A DNA stretch of 64,000 nucleotides from Protonemura montana (GCA_947568835.1 OX387604.1:478501-542500), one strand, 5' to 3'; shown: positions 34,443-46,070, numbered from the stretch's first letter. Numbers and translations: made by a program. Notes: generated from the letters alone by a model not told the origin.

Positions 34443-37400
34443 GGATGGCTGGATGGCAGGATGGCAGGATGGCAGGATGGCAGGATGGCAGGATGGCAGG
34501 ATGGCTGGATGGCAGGATGGCTGGATGGCTGGATGGTAGGATGGCAGGATGGCAGGATGGCAGGATGGCAGGATGGCAGGATGGCAGGATGGCTGGATGG
34601 CAGGATGGCAGGATGGCAGGATGGCAGGATGGCAGGATGGCAGGATGGCAGGATGACAGGATGGCAGGATGGCAGGATGGCAGGATGGCAGGATGGCAGG
34701 ATGGCAGGATGGCAGGATGGCAGGATGACAGGATGGCAGGATGGCAGGATGGCAGGATGGCAGGATGGCAGGATGGCAGGATGGCAGGATGGCTGGATGG
34801 CAGGATGGCTGGATGGCAGGATGGCTGGATGGCAGGATGGCAGGATGGCAGGATGGCAGGATGGCAGGATGGCAGGATGGCTGGATGGCAGGATGGCTGG
34901 ATGGTAGGATGGCAGGATGGCAGGATGGCTGGATGGTAGGATGGCAGGATGGCAGGATGGCAGGATGGCAGGATGGTAGGATGGCAGGATGGCAGGATGG
35001 CAGGATGGCAGGATGGCAGGATGGCAGGATGGCAGGATGACAGGATGGCAGGATGGCAGGATGGCTGGATGGTAGGATGACAGGATGGCAGGATGGCAGG
35101 ATGGCAGGATGGCAGGATGGCTGGATGGCAGGATGGCAGGATGGCAGGATGGCAGGATGGCAGGATGGCAGGATGGCTGGATGGCAGGATGGCTGGATGG
35201 TAGGATGGCAGGATGGCAGGATGGCTGGATGGTAGGATGGCAGGATGGCAGGATGGCAGGATGGCAGGATGGTAGGATGGCAGGATGGCAGGATGGCAGG
35301 ATGGCAGGATGGCAGGATGGCAGGATGGCAGGATGACAGGATGGCAGGATGGCAGGATGGCTGGATGGTAGGATGGCAGGATGGCAGGATGGCAGGATGG
35401 CAGGATGGTAGGATGGCAGGATGGCAGGATGGCAGGATGGCAGGATGGTAGGATGGCAGGATGGCAGGATGGCAGGATGGCAGGATGACAGGATGGCAGG
35501 ATGGCAGGATGGCTGGATGGTAGGATGGCAGGATGGCTGGATGGCTGGATGGTAGGATGGCTGGATGGCTGGATGGTAGGATGGCAGGATGGCAGGATGG
35601 CAGGATGGCTGGATGGTAGGATGGCTGGATGGTAGGATGGCAGGATGGCAGGATGGCAGGATGGCAGGATGGCAGGATGGCAGGATGGCAGGATGGCAGG
35701 ATGGCAGGATGGCTGGATGGTAGGATGGTAGGATGGCAGGATGGCAGGATGGTAGGATGGTAGGATGGCAGGATGGCAGGATGGCTGGATGGCAGGATGG
35801 CTGGATGGCAGGATGGCAGGATGGTAGGATGGCAGGATGGCAGGATGGCAGGATGGCAGGATGGCAGGATGGCAGGATGGTAGGATGGCAGGATGGCAGG
35901 ATGGCAGGATGGCTGGATGGCAGGATGGCAGGATGGCAGGATGGCAGGATGGCAGGATGGCTGGATGGCAGGATGGCAGGATGGCAGGATGGCAGGATGG
36001 CAGGATGGCAGGATGGCAGGATGGCAGGATGGTAGGATGGCAGGATGGTAGGATGGCAGGATGGCAGGATGGCTGGATGGCAGGATGGCAGGATGGCAGG
36101 ATGGTAGGATGGCTGGATGGCTGGATGGCAGGATGGCAGGATGGCAGGATGGCAGGATGGCTGGATGGCAGGATGGTAGGATGGCTGGATGGCTGGATGG
36201 CAGGATGGCAGGATGGTAGGATGGCAGGATGGCAGGATGACAGGATGGCAGGATGGCAGGATGGCAGGATGGCTGGATGGTAGGATGGCAGGATGGTAGG
36301 ATGGCAGGATGGCTGGATGGCTGGATGGCAGGATGGCAGGATGGCTGGATGGCTGGATGGCAGGATGGTAGGATGGCAGGATGGCAGGATGGCAGGATGG
36401 CAGGATGGCAGGATGGCAGGATGGCAGGATGGCTGGATGGCAGGATGGCAGGATGGCAGGATGGCAGGATGGCAGGATGGCAGGATGGCAGGATGGCTGG
36501 ATGGTAGGATGGCAGGATGGTAGGATGGCAGGATGGCTGGATGGCAGGATGGCAGGATGGCAGGATGGCAGGATGGCAGGATGGCAGGATGGCTGGATGG
36601 TAGGATGGCAGGATGGTAGGATGGCAGGATGGCTGGATGGCTGGATGGCAGGATGGCAGGATGGCAGGATGGCTGGATGGTAGGATGGCAGGATGGTAGG
36701 ATGGCAGGATGGCAGGATGGCTGGATGGTAGGATGGCTGGATGGCAGGATGGTAGGATGGCAGGATGGCAGGATGACAGGATGGCAGGATGGCAGGATGG
36801 CAGGATGGCTGGATGGTAGGATGGCTGGATGGCTGGATGGCTGGATGGCAGGATGGCAGGATGGTAGGATGGCTGGATGGCAGGATGGCTGGATGGCAGG
36901 ATGGCAGGATGGCAGGATGGTAGGATGGCTGGATGGCTGGATGGCTGGATGGCAGGATGGTAGGATGGCAGGATGGCAGGATGGCAGGATGGCTGGATGG
37001 CAGGATGGCAGGATGGCAGGATGGCTGGATGGCAGGATGGCTGGATGGTAGGATGACAGGATGGCAGGATGGCAGGATTGCAGGATGGCTGGATGGCAGG
37101 ATGGCAGGATGACAGGATGGCAGGATGGCAGGATGGCAGGATGGCTGGATGGCAGGATGGCTGGATGGCAGGATGGCTGGATGGCAGGATGGCAGGATGG
37201 CAGGATGGCTGGATGGCAGGATGGCTGGATGGTAGGATGGCAGGATGGCAGGATGGCAGGATGGCAGGATGGCAGGATGGCTGGATGGCTGGATGGCAGG
37301 ATGGCTGGATGGCTGGATGGCAGGATGGCAGGATGGCTGGATGGTAGGATGGCAGGATGGCAGGATGGCAGGATGGCAGGATGGCTGGATGGCAGGATGG

Positions 37401-39290
37401 CTGGATGGCTGGATGGCAGGATGGCAGGATGGCAGGATGGCAGGATGGCTGGATGGCAGGATGGCAGGATGGCAGGATGGCAGGATGGCAGGATGGCAGG
37501 ATGGCAGGATGGCAGGATGGCAGGATGGCAGGATGGCAGGATGGCAGGATGGTAGGATGGCAGGATGGCAGGATGGCAGGATGGCAGGATGGCAGGATGG
37601 CAGGATGGCAGGATGGCAGGATGGCTGGATGGCAGGATGGCAGGATGGCAGGATGACAGGATGGCAGGATGGCAGGATGGCTGGATGGCAGGATGGCAGG
37701 ATCACAGGATGGCAGGATGGCAGGATGGCAGGATCACAGGATGGCAGGATGGCAGGATGGCTGGATGGCAGGATGGCAGGATGGCAGGATGGCAGGATGG
37801 CAGGATGGCAGGATGGCAGGATGGCAGGATGGCAGGATGGCAGGATGGCAGGATGGCTGGATGGCTGGATGACAGGATGGCAGGATGGCAGGATGGCAGG
37901 ATGGTAGGATGGCAGGATGGCAGGATGGCAGGATGGCAGGATGGCTGGATGGCAGGATGGCAGGATGGCAGGATGGCAGGATGGTAGGATGGCAGGATGG
38001 CAGGATGGCAGGATGGCAGGATGGCTGGATGGCTGGATGACAGGATGGCAGGATGGCAGGATGGCAGGATGGTAGGATGGCAGGATGGCAGGATGGCAGG
38101 ATGGCAGGATGGCAGGATGACAGGATGGCTGGATGGCAGGATGGCAGGATGGCAGGATGGCAGGGTGGCAGGATGGCAGGATGGCTGGATGGCAGGATGG
38201 CTGGATGGCAGGATGGCAGGATGGCTGGATGGCAGGATGGCAGGATGGCAGGATGGCAGGATGGCAGGATGGCAGGATGGCAGGATGGCTGGATGGCAGG
38301 ATGGCAGGATGGCAGGATGGCTGGATGGCAGGATGGCAGGATGGCAGGATGGCAGGATGGCAGGATGGCAGGATGGCAGGATGGCTGGATGGCAGGATGG
38401 CAGGATGGCAGGATGGCTGGATGGCAGGATGACAGGATGGCAGGATGGCAGGATGACAGGATGGCAGGATGGCAGGATGGCAGGATGGCAGGATGGCAGG
38501 ATGGCAGGATGGCTGGATGACAGGATGGCAGGATGGCAGGATGGTAGGATGGCTGGATGGTAGGATGGCTGGATGGCAGGATGGCAGGATGACAGGATGG
38601 CTGGATGGCAGGATGGCAGGATGACAGGATGGCTGGATGGCTGGATGGCAGGATGGCAGGATGGTAGGATGGCTGGATGGCAGGATGGCTGGATGGCAGG
38701 ATGGCAGGATGACAGGATGGCTGGATGGCAGGATGGCAGGATGGCAGGATGGCAGGATGGCTGGATGGCTGGATGGCAGGATGGCAGGATGGCAGGATGG
38801 CAGGATGGCAGGATGGCTGGATGGCAGGATGGCTGGATGGCAGGATGGCAGGATGGCAGGATGGCAGGATGGCAGGATGGCAGGATGGCTGGATGACAGG
38901 ATGGCTGGATGGCAGGATGGCAGGATGGCAGGATGGCAGGATGGCTGGATGGCTGGATGGCAGGATGGCAGGATGGCAGGATGGCAGGATGGCTGGATGG
39001 CAGGATGGCTGGATGGCAGGATGGCAGGATGGCAGGATGGCTGGATGGCTGGATGGCAGGATGGCAGGATGGCAGGATGGCAGGATGGCAGGATGGCAGG
39101 ATGGCAGGATGGCTGGATGGCTGGATGGCAGGATGGCAGGATGGCAGGATGGCTGGATGGCAGGATGGCAGGATGGCAGGATGGCTGGATGGCTGGATGG
39201 CAGGATGGCAGGATGGCAGGATGGCAGGATGGCTGGATGACAGGATGGCAGGATGGCAGGATGGCAGGATGGCAGGATGGCAGGATGGCT
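34443..39290. repeat. GGATGGCA octamer satellite, 606 units, 4848 bp
   Basis: An uninterrupted 8-bp array with exact phase: 39283 is 605 units from 34443, so no net out-of-unit indel exists. Four unit types account for nearly everything: GGATGGCA (most common), GGATGGCT, GGATGGTA and GGATGACA. The only others I found are GGATCACA at 37699 and 37731, GGATTGCA at 37075 and GGGTGGCA at 38163. GGATG is therefore almost invariant while positions 6-8 vary. Long identical stretches recur: 38941-38999 equals 39181-39239 (240 bp apart), and the 70 bp from 36271 recur at 36591 (320 bp apart). The minus strand has no stop in any register for the common types, giving a 1774-codon frame (34322-39646) of HPAILPSC repeats. 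On the plus strand GGTAGG and GATGACA create TAG and TGA and break the frames. I do not call a gene. Confidence 0.98.
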
Positions 39291-39464
39291 GCAAGAGTTG
39301 TGCCACCAAGAATGGATATCTCAGAGTGTTCAAAGGGTAAACGTGATGACAAACGCCGTGGGAGACTTATAGAACACGGTAGATCGCACTGGCGACATCG
39401 AGCCACCGCCACCAACACCGCTAATGCCGCCGGCTCTAGAGTAACGTTGGGGCTGTGACCTTGC
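39291..39464. other. Short unique spacer between two arrays
   Basis: About 170 bp. Its right end (about 39440-39470) resembles the 59-bp unit described next and is probably a diverged copy of it. Confidence 0.6.
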
Positions 39465-39638
39465 ACTGGCAACGCTAGCAACGCTGGCAACGCTGGCAAC
39501 GCTGGCAACGCTGGCAACGCTGGCAACACTGGCAACGCTGCCAACGCTGCCAACGCTGCCAACGCTGGCAACGCTGGCAACGCTGCCAACGCTGCCAACG
39601 CCACTAACGCCACTAACGCCGCCAACGCCACCAACGCA
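39465..39638. repeat. Nonamer CTGGCAACG/CTGCCAACG, about 19 copies
   Basis: 9-bp units with G/C variation at position 4 and some CCACTAACG units at the right end. On the minus strand it reads as alanine/leucine-rich tripeptides and extends the large octamer frame by chance. Confidence 0.95.
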
Positions 39639-39780
39639 GGCTGCACCAGAGAGTCACGCTGTGACTATGACCTAGCGTTGGCAACGCCACCAACGCAGGC
39701 TGCACCAGAGAGTCACGCTGTGACTATGACCTAGCGTTGGCAACGCCACCAACGCAGGCTGCACCAGAGAGTCACGCTGT
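39627..39780. repeat. 59-bp tandem repeat, about 2.6 identical copies
   Basis: Units start at 39627, 39686 and 39745 with GCCACCAACGCAGG and contain AGAGTCACGCTGTGACTATG. The copies are identical where complete. Each includes a GCGTTGGCAACGCC stretch matching the neighbouring nonamer, and a diverged relative lies left of the nonamer array. The nonamer array probably expanded from within a 59-bp copy. Confidence 0.95.
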
Positions 39781-40030
39781 GTTCTGATGGCATTTGGCCG
39801 TATTTTGTGAGTAAATAGACGCTTCCTGGAAACATGGCCTCTGTCCACACCCAGGCATAAACACAACTCGAAAAAGCATAACAAATAAACCGAGAGCAAC
39901 TGAGAGTTTAATGCAAATTCCATCCGTCTTCGTTGGTTTGCTTTGTGAACGTTTTTTTATCTTCCTATTCTCGTGTGTGATACGTTTTCTTGCGCTGCAC
40001 CTATTGAAGGGTGTTATGTCCATGTACGTT
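39781..40030. other. Unique DNA, no gene recognised
   Basis: No structured feature and no recognisable frame. Confidence 0.6.
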
Positions 40031-40140
40031 GCATGGTGTAGCATGGTGTAGCATGGTGTAGCATGGTGTAGCATGGTGTAGCATGGTGTAGCATGGTGTA
40101 GCATGGTGTAGCATGGTGTAGCATGGTGTAGCATGGTGTA
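40031..40140. repeat. Decamer GCATGGTGTA, 11 perfect copies
   Basis: Eleven exact copies without a single substitution, then GCATGGCTCC. This is the most homogeneous decamer array here. The minus-strand frames reading HHATPCYTML are compositional. Confidence 0.98.
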
Positions 40141-41009
40141 GCATGGCTCCGGTGTACCAACAAAGAAGGATAGCAGAAGCGAATTTAAATGCTACATTTA
40201 CATTCGATGCCATTTTAAGCGCGCAGGAAAATATTCCATTGCTCAGCTCGTGTTCGGCTTCCACCACTCGACCGCCGTGGTATTATTGGGCGTACAATAA
40301 TTTCTTCTCCGTGTATTTTTAGTTGCTGTACGCTGGGAGAAGGAGGTGGCTCTGGCATTGTCGGAGATGGAAGAGGAAAGATCTCATTATAGTCGACAAC
40401 TAGCCAAATATTTTGTTTGGGTAGAATTATTTAGCCAAGTGTTTATTCAATCTGGAACACTGCGGGAAAATGTGAAATTATTTCGCTCATTCTACGAGTT
40501 TAATAGAGACGGAATGAGATGGGGAAGAACGCTCGAAGGTAGCGCAAGAGAGAAAGAGAGAGTGACAATTCTGGATGGAAGTTTATAAATGTTCAAGCAA
40601 GGAGAGTTTAGACCCGAGGAAAATTTAAGGCCGAGGGGTGAAACGGGTGAATGTTGCTTGCAATAAAAATTACGAGTTTAATTACTGGTGTGTTTTCTTG
40701 AGGTTGTGAAATGAGGACGAAGAAAGGACAAACGTGGGGTTGTGAAGCGAGAAGGCCACACACCAAAGGGCACCCTTTGCACCTTACCCACTCACCGATG
40801 GGTGAGACGGCTCGGCACTGAGGTACTATAAGACGCAAGTATCTACGTTCCGCGGCAAACCAATTCACAATAATATAATGTCGACCGATTGCCATTTGTT
40901 TCACCTTACGACGATAAATCGGCTCGTTAAGTTACACTTCCTATGAATCCATTTATACTCGAGTCAATCGTAAGCCCTTTTCGCGAGCGGGCGCGCGCGC
41001 GGGCTTGGG
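40141..41009. other. Unique DNA with one 80-codon plus frame
   Basis: The frame at 40346-40588 is charged and of mixed composition (contains EMEEERSHYSRQLAKYF). It follows TTTTTAG, which could act as a splice acceptor. I recognise no family and would not call it a gene without transcript data. Confidence 0.3.
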
Positions 41010-41058
41010 CAGGAGCAGGGGCAGGGGCAGGGGCAGGGGCAGGGGCAGGGGCAGGGGT
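41010..41058 (+). repeat. (GGGGCA)n hexamer, about 8 copies, quadruplex-prone
   Basis: Near-perfect GGGGCA units immediately follow a (GC)n run (GCGCGCGCGC at about 40991-41000). Repeated G4 runs with two-base loops predict a very stable quadruplex. Confidence 0.95.
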
Positions 41059-41166
41059 AGACTGAGCCCACCCTTCACCCCGTGCTTGTGAATAATGCGA
41101 ACCTTGTGAATTGTGCACCTAACCTGACATCATTTTGCTCCATCCTTAAAACTCCAGGAGCAGCAG

Positions 41167-41254
41167 CAGCTTCATGCTGGCCTGCTTCACGTTGGCCTGC
41201 TTCACGTTGGTCTGCTTCATGTTGGCCTGCTTCACGTTGGACTGCTTCATGCAG
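41167..41254. repeat. 15-bp repeat CTGCTTCACGTTGGC, 5-6 copies
   Basis: Units differ at CAC/CAT and at the last base (GGC, GGT, GGA). The 15-bp length keeps one frame open with WPASR-like pentapeptides, so a coding repeat cannot be fully excluded, but no flanking coding signal is visible. Confidence 0.92.
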
Positions 41255-42302
41255 TGCTGTACCATCCTGCTATACCACCATTAAGCGCAAAGAGTGGATA
41301 TTGGATTTCCTTGCGAGACCGAAACTGCTTGGTGGTGTTTTCCAGCAGCTCCAGCCACCGTGCCACCATGGACCGTGGCCGATAGAAAAAGTGTCCTTAC
41401 TTTTGGACCGGGACTTGAATATATCACGTCTATGAGGAGCGGATGTGCCATTGTCCTCCAGCACTGCGGAAGAAAAGGGTCCGTTGCAGGAAGAAAAAGC
41501 TTACTAAAATGCCGTTAAAACATTTTATATAAATGCTATCCTTTTATTATTTCCAGCATACAGGAAAACACCATTTGGTTTATAGATGAAGAGATGATAT
41601 TTATAACTGGTGATAAAAGGTGTCACATCTATTTCAAAGTTTGACGTAACAATGCTGCTTGTTTCTTATGGAAAAAGCTGATAACTTCAGCGAGTCCGCA
41701 GTTTATACGGCCAGCCAGATCTCCTGGAGAACGGTTTTAAAAGAGGCTGGTCGACGCTTGTAGCTTGCCAGGATATTTCTCACTTTCTTAAAAAAAAAAA
41801 ACGATTTTTTTTTCTGTACGAATCATACTACAGCTATATAGCGAGGCTTCATCGTTGTGGCATTAAACGTCCCCTGCCCGCCCATCCCGTAACACCCTTT
41901 CATCCTCATTCTCAACTCTTTAAACCTCCGACCCCATTATTTTCTGTCACACTTTTCACTTCTCACCAAATTCAAATTTGCCGTTTATTATACTTGAAAC
42001 ATGTACGGCCAATTTAGAAATTTGGAGGCGAACTAATTGGTCGGAGGCAGTCGCCGTTTAGAGTTTGGAAGACGTTGGGCGGCACGTAACGAACTTGTAC
42101 CTTCTACGTGGCTGCTGGCTGGTCGGGTTTCTACGCGAGAGCGCCCGGCGATGGGACCTACTAATTGTGTGTTTTAAAACCAGCTTTCATGCATTAACAC
42201 CAGGTTCGAGAAGATTGCGTGGAACTAGGCGCTGGGGTGCAATATCAGAAGGTAGTTGTATTTGATCGTAGGTTACAACCTAGAGGCGCGCTTCTTCGGA
42301 AT
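41255..42302. other. AT-rich single-copy DNA, no gene recognised
   Basis: Poly-A and poly-T runs lie at about 41790-41814. The short frames carry no recognisable domain. Confidence 0.6.
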
Positions 42303-42350
42303 AGGGAACAGGGAACAGGAAACAGGGAACAGGGAACAGGGAACAGGGAG
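42303..42350 (+). repeat. (AGGGAAC)n heptamer, about 6.5 copies
   Basis: Nearly perfect; one unit reads AGGAAAC. The same heptamer occurs again at 51970-51997, 9.6 kb away. Confidence 0.95.
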
Positions 42351-42727
42351 ATCGGTGGTCCCTGGCGACAAAGACTGTCAGCCAACTCCAAGAGGTTTGC
42401 CTCAAGAGAACTGAGAGGAACACCCTCTAACCCTCGAGCCTCGACACTAATTCATTGATTGCCGAGCAAATGAATCCGTGCCAAACACCCACGATCCCCC
42501 TCTACCTTCCCTACAATCATCCCCCCAAACCCCAAACCCCACCCCGAATTCTTGCAATGTAGCGACGACGAAACATGCTAAATGCTAGCTTAGCACGATT
42601 AATAAATTACAGTTGCTATTAAATATGAGTGTTATTCAGAATACAAGCAAAATATAATTCACAAAACAAAACTCTTTCGTGTTTTATCAAGTAACGCGAA
42701 TCAATTTGTTTGCATTGTGAAGGTAAC
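42351..42727. other. Unique DNA, no gene recognised
   Basis: A C-rich patch at about 42488-42545 is followed by AT-rich sequence. No structured feature. Confidence 0.6.
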
Positions 42728-43109
42728 GACCAGCGACCAGCGACTACCAACCACCGACCAGCGACTACCAACCACCGACCAGCGACTACCGACTACCAAC
42801 CACCGACCACCGACTACCGACCAGCGACTACCGACCACCGACCAGCGACTACCGACCAGCGACTACCAACCACCGACCAGCGACTACCAACCACCGACCA
42901 GCGACTACCAACCACCGACTACCGACTACCAACCACCGACCAGCGACCAGCGACCAGCGACTACCAACCACCGACTACCGACTACCAACCACCGACCAGC
43001 GACTACCGACCAGCGACTACCAACCACCGACCAGCGACTACCAACCACCGACCAGCGACTACCAACCACCGACTACCGACTACCAACCACCGACCAGCGA
43101 CCAGCGACC
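42728..43109. repeat. Heptamer array of four unit types with 154-bp higher-order period
   Basis: 54 complete heptamers in exact phase plus a partial one. The unit types are GACCAGC (P), GACTACC (Q), AACCACC (R) and GACCACC (S, only two copies). The 16-unit order PQPQRPQRPQRQQRPP occurs at 42840 and again at 42994, 22 units (154 bp) apart and identical. The seven-base unit has no stop in two plus frames, giving frames of 140-154 codons (TTNHRPA, TDQRLPT) that I regard as compositional. Confidence 0.97.
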
Positions 43110-44746
43110 TTTATACAAATACACTGCTCATGGAAATGATTGCAATCAAAAAGGGTTTTCCATGTAAAGTATAGTTTTATGGCTTAAAATGGCAGCTGTT
43201 TTATTTACAGCATAGAGACTTGATCAAACCAATATACTTATTTCAACGAACACAGAAAGTTTTGCCATAAGGGAGTGCCGGCCGGTGCTAGAAGGTAGTG
43301 GAGTGCGGGGAGGGGGGAGAGGGGGGAGAGGGGGGGACTAGGGTGCGAGGGTGGGTGTAGGTACCGCGTGTAGGTCAGAGGAAGTAAGTCACGTCATTGA
43401 AGACTTTAAGAATCAAGAACTCCATTGCACGGATTTAATGCGTTCGAGCACGAACATTTCCTTCCAGCAAATGAACGTACGGTACAGACTGGGCTATGCC
43501 TGTTAACCTGGCTGCTATCGCGGCACGGTGCACCGACCAGGGCTTGTACTGACGGTTTCACCACGACCACCTATTGGAACTTTCCGATTAGCACTTGCAT
43601 GCAACTTTTCATTTTCAGTTTGAACACAAGAGTACGACAAAACCCAAAACGAGCCACGTAAAATGATTCGATAAATGTAATTAAAAATATCTCAAACTGC
43701 GGATAATTTTAAATTTGCATGCTAATAATGTCGATGAGTTTCCAGGTGGAAACTGCAAGTGAATATAACTTGGGTCGGGCATGCATAAAATGTCTGAACG
43801 GTAGACAAGATCGCATGCATTTTCATTGTTAACTTTGCAGAAGATAGAATGCGTTCGTGATTGCAGTAACAATATGCAGTTCAGTGCAATACTTTACGCT
43901 TGTTTGAGTATTTAAACGTAGACTTTCATGTTCCTTTGTTGTTCTAGAACAAGAGATGGCGAGACGCTTTTTTAAGACACTACTCGAAACATTTTTCAAA
44001 GCACATGCATTGATAAAATAAATCGACTATCACCAGATCGTGAGAATGAGCTCACTAGAATGCATTCCTCCGAACTGGAACCGATGTAAGATTGAAGAAA
44101 GAAGTAGGTTTATTCAAAACGTATAGGTATGCTGATATAAATTTCTTGCGTTAGAGACAAATAATTGTTTTTGTCTCGTAGTCATTTGGTTATGTACTAG
44201 TTGAAATAAAATGATTGAAAAGCAAGTAATTTCAGGTGATGGTTGGTGCCATTAAATATTACAACCTCAACCTCATGAGCCAGAACTGTGTTAGGTAAAT
44301 AAAGGCTAAATAATAGAACCCGCGTGAAAATATCTGGAGGCTACGCAATCACTCAACGGAAAGCAAAAGAAAACTTTGTCCGTCCTTCTGATGAACGAAG
44401 AAGTTTTTTGTAATAACGACACACGATTCATTTGGCTGTGGACTTCTAGGCAATCGATAATTAGGTCAGTTTAGATCAAGTTAAACAACATCCGTTGAAA
44501 ATGTCCACTTTTAATGTTTCTGCACTCGACACTTCTAACAATACTAAAACCGTTCCACTTATTTATTGTTTCATGCAAATGCATAATGAGTCGAGTGCAG
44601 TTTGGTAAAGAATGACACAAGTCTCCTTAATGTTTGCAGTTTGATCCCAACGGATTTACTCTACGCATTCGCTGAAGGAACTCAGTGGTGAAGCACCCCC
44701 AAGTGGAAGACGATCACCACTCTTTAGACACTTCTCCATACAATTT
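43110..44746. other. Unique DNA with a G-rich tract
   Basis: A G-rich tract at about 43306-43356 (GGGGA/GGGGGGAGA runs) is quadruplex-prone. No gene is recognised in the AT-rich remainder. Confidence 0.6.
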
Positions 44747-44780
44747 CGTGCACAATACTTCGTGCACAATACTTCGTGCA
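44747..44780. repeat. 14-bp repeat CGTGCACAATACTT, 2.4 copies
   Basis: A perfect short duplication; each unit contains the palindrome GTGCAC. Confidence 0.9.
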
Positions 44781-44973
44781 CTTTATCTGAAGAAATCACT
44801 CATCAGTTATTTCAGGCCTCTACTTTCTTCTTTTCTTCTGAGAAATAAAAGCGCCATCGATTGAGGGAATTGAAAACAATAACACTTGGATATTGATGAA
44901 CGCGACTGGTGCTTTCAACACTTCGATGTGTTTATTAAGGTGTATTTGCTGCCGAGATGTCGCTTGGTTAGGC

Positions 44974-45014
44974 CACCCTCCCGCCCTCCGACCCTCCCAC
45001 CCTCCCACCCTCTC
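44974..45014. repeat. (CACCCTCC)n octamer, about 5 copies
   Basis: Imperfect C-rich octamers (CCGCCCTCC, GACCCTCC variants). Confidence 0.88.
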
Positions 45015-45729
45015 GCCAGCTTGTCCTCAAGATCGCTTAGAAAGCTAACGGCCGGCCAAGAAATTCACTCGTCGCCTTTCTATCAACATAATCTGCATTT
45101 CATGGCAGCTTAACGTTCTTAATTAGGGAGGAGTGGCGGTCGCAATTGCATACACCAGCAGGCCCATGAATCCGTCGAGATTGCCGAAGAAGGGAGAACC
45201 AGCGAAGACGGCTGCTTGGTGCATTAGGACTTTGTGGCCCCCGCCTGCACTTGAATCGGACGGCATCTTAACAACCCTGCAAGACTCGGCAACACTTCAA
45301 GACCATCTTAATTGAACCCGCAAAGACGTCCCGGCTAATAATCATGCGAATTACTTGGATCTCGAATATGCGCTAGGAAATTACGGTCGGGTGAACGAGT
45401 GAAAATCAGTTTTCGTTTTATTGTCCCGTTGTCAGCTTGCAGGGACAGGACGTCGGTGAAAATTGTCACGGAGAACGCATCGTTGAAACGTACCGATTAG
45501 AAACAAGGGGGGAAGCGTGACATTGAGTTTACCCAACGATTATTAATGAAGAGGTAAGGTAAAGTGCAATTAGCCGCTTACCTGAGTTATCACTGGATAG
45601 GAGGCCATCTCCCAAACCAGACGAGCAATTCGGGTCTTCAACTTAGTGCGCCTACTATAGCAGGATCTCTGCTGCTTCAAATCTAAAACCCACTGCATTT
45701 ACTATTGTCGGCGGCGCACGGCTTGGTTC
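45015..45729. other. Unique DNA, no gene recognised
   Basis: Only short frames without recognisable domains. Confidence 0.6.
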
Positions 45730-45777
45730 GACGCCGACACCGACGCCGACACCGACGCCGAAACCGACACCGACGGC
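45730..45777. repeat. 12-bp (GACGCCGACACC)n in a GACGCC island
   Basis: Alternating GACGCC and GACACC hexamers form a 12-bp dimer unit repeated about four times. Confidence 0.93.
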
Positions 45778-45795
45778 AGATTGTGACGCGGGCTG

Positions 45796-45855
45796 CGGGC
45801 GGACGGACGGACGGGCGTACGGGCGGGCGTACGGGCGGGCGGGCGGACGGGCGGG
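45796..45855. repeat. GGGCGTAC/GGAC repeat, GC-rich
   Basis: GGAC and GGGC tetramers with GGGCGTAC interspersed. It is separated from the 45730 array by only 18 bp, and the two make a compound GC-rich island. Confidence 0.9.
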
Positions 45856-46001
45856 AAAGACACAAGCAAGACCAGCAACACTACTCGAATATTTTTCCAG
45901 ACTATGTTTTTGTACTCCAATTTTCTTCCAAGAAAACTATCTATTAAAACGTGGTCACAATATCCAAATAGTTGAATGTTCAGTGAAACAATGAGAGTTT
46001 A

Positions 46002-46070
46002 CCGTTGAAACCGTTGAAACCGTTGAAACCGTTGAAACCGTTGAAACCGTTGAAACCGTTGAAACCGTTA
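46002..46070. repeat. Nonamer CCGTTGAAA, 7 perfect copies plus a partial one
   Basis: Seven exact copies, then CCGTTACAACG. The LKP tripeptide frame is compositional. Confidence 0.97.

Noticed and set aside
34322-39646. 1774-codon minus-strand open frame as a giant repeat protein
   Set aside because: The 8-bp unit and its common variants contain no minus-strand stop in any register, so a long frame is guaranteed. A second minus register is also open for 543 codons.
41082-41435. 117-codon frame with WPASRW repeats
   Set aside because: It depends on a 15-bp tandem repeat whose length keeps the frame open. The flanking part shows no domain.
42710-43174. Frames of 140-154 codons with TTNHRPA repeats
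   Set aside because: The heptamer is stop-free in two registers and both are open. The only non-repeat codons are short tails.
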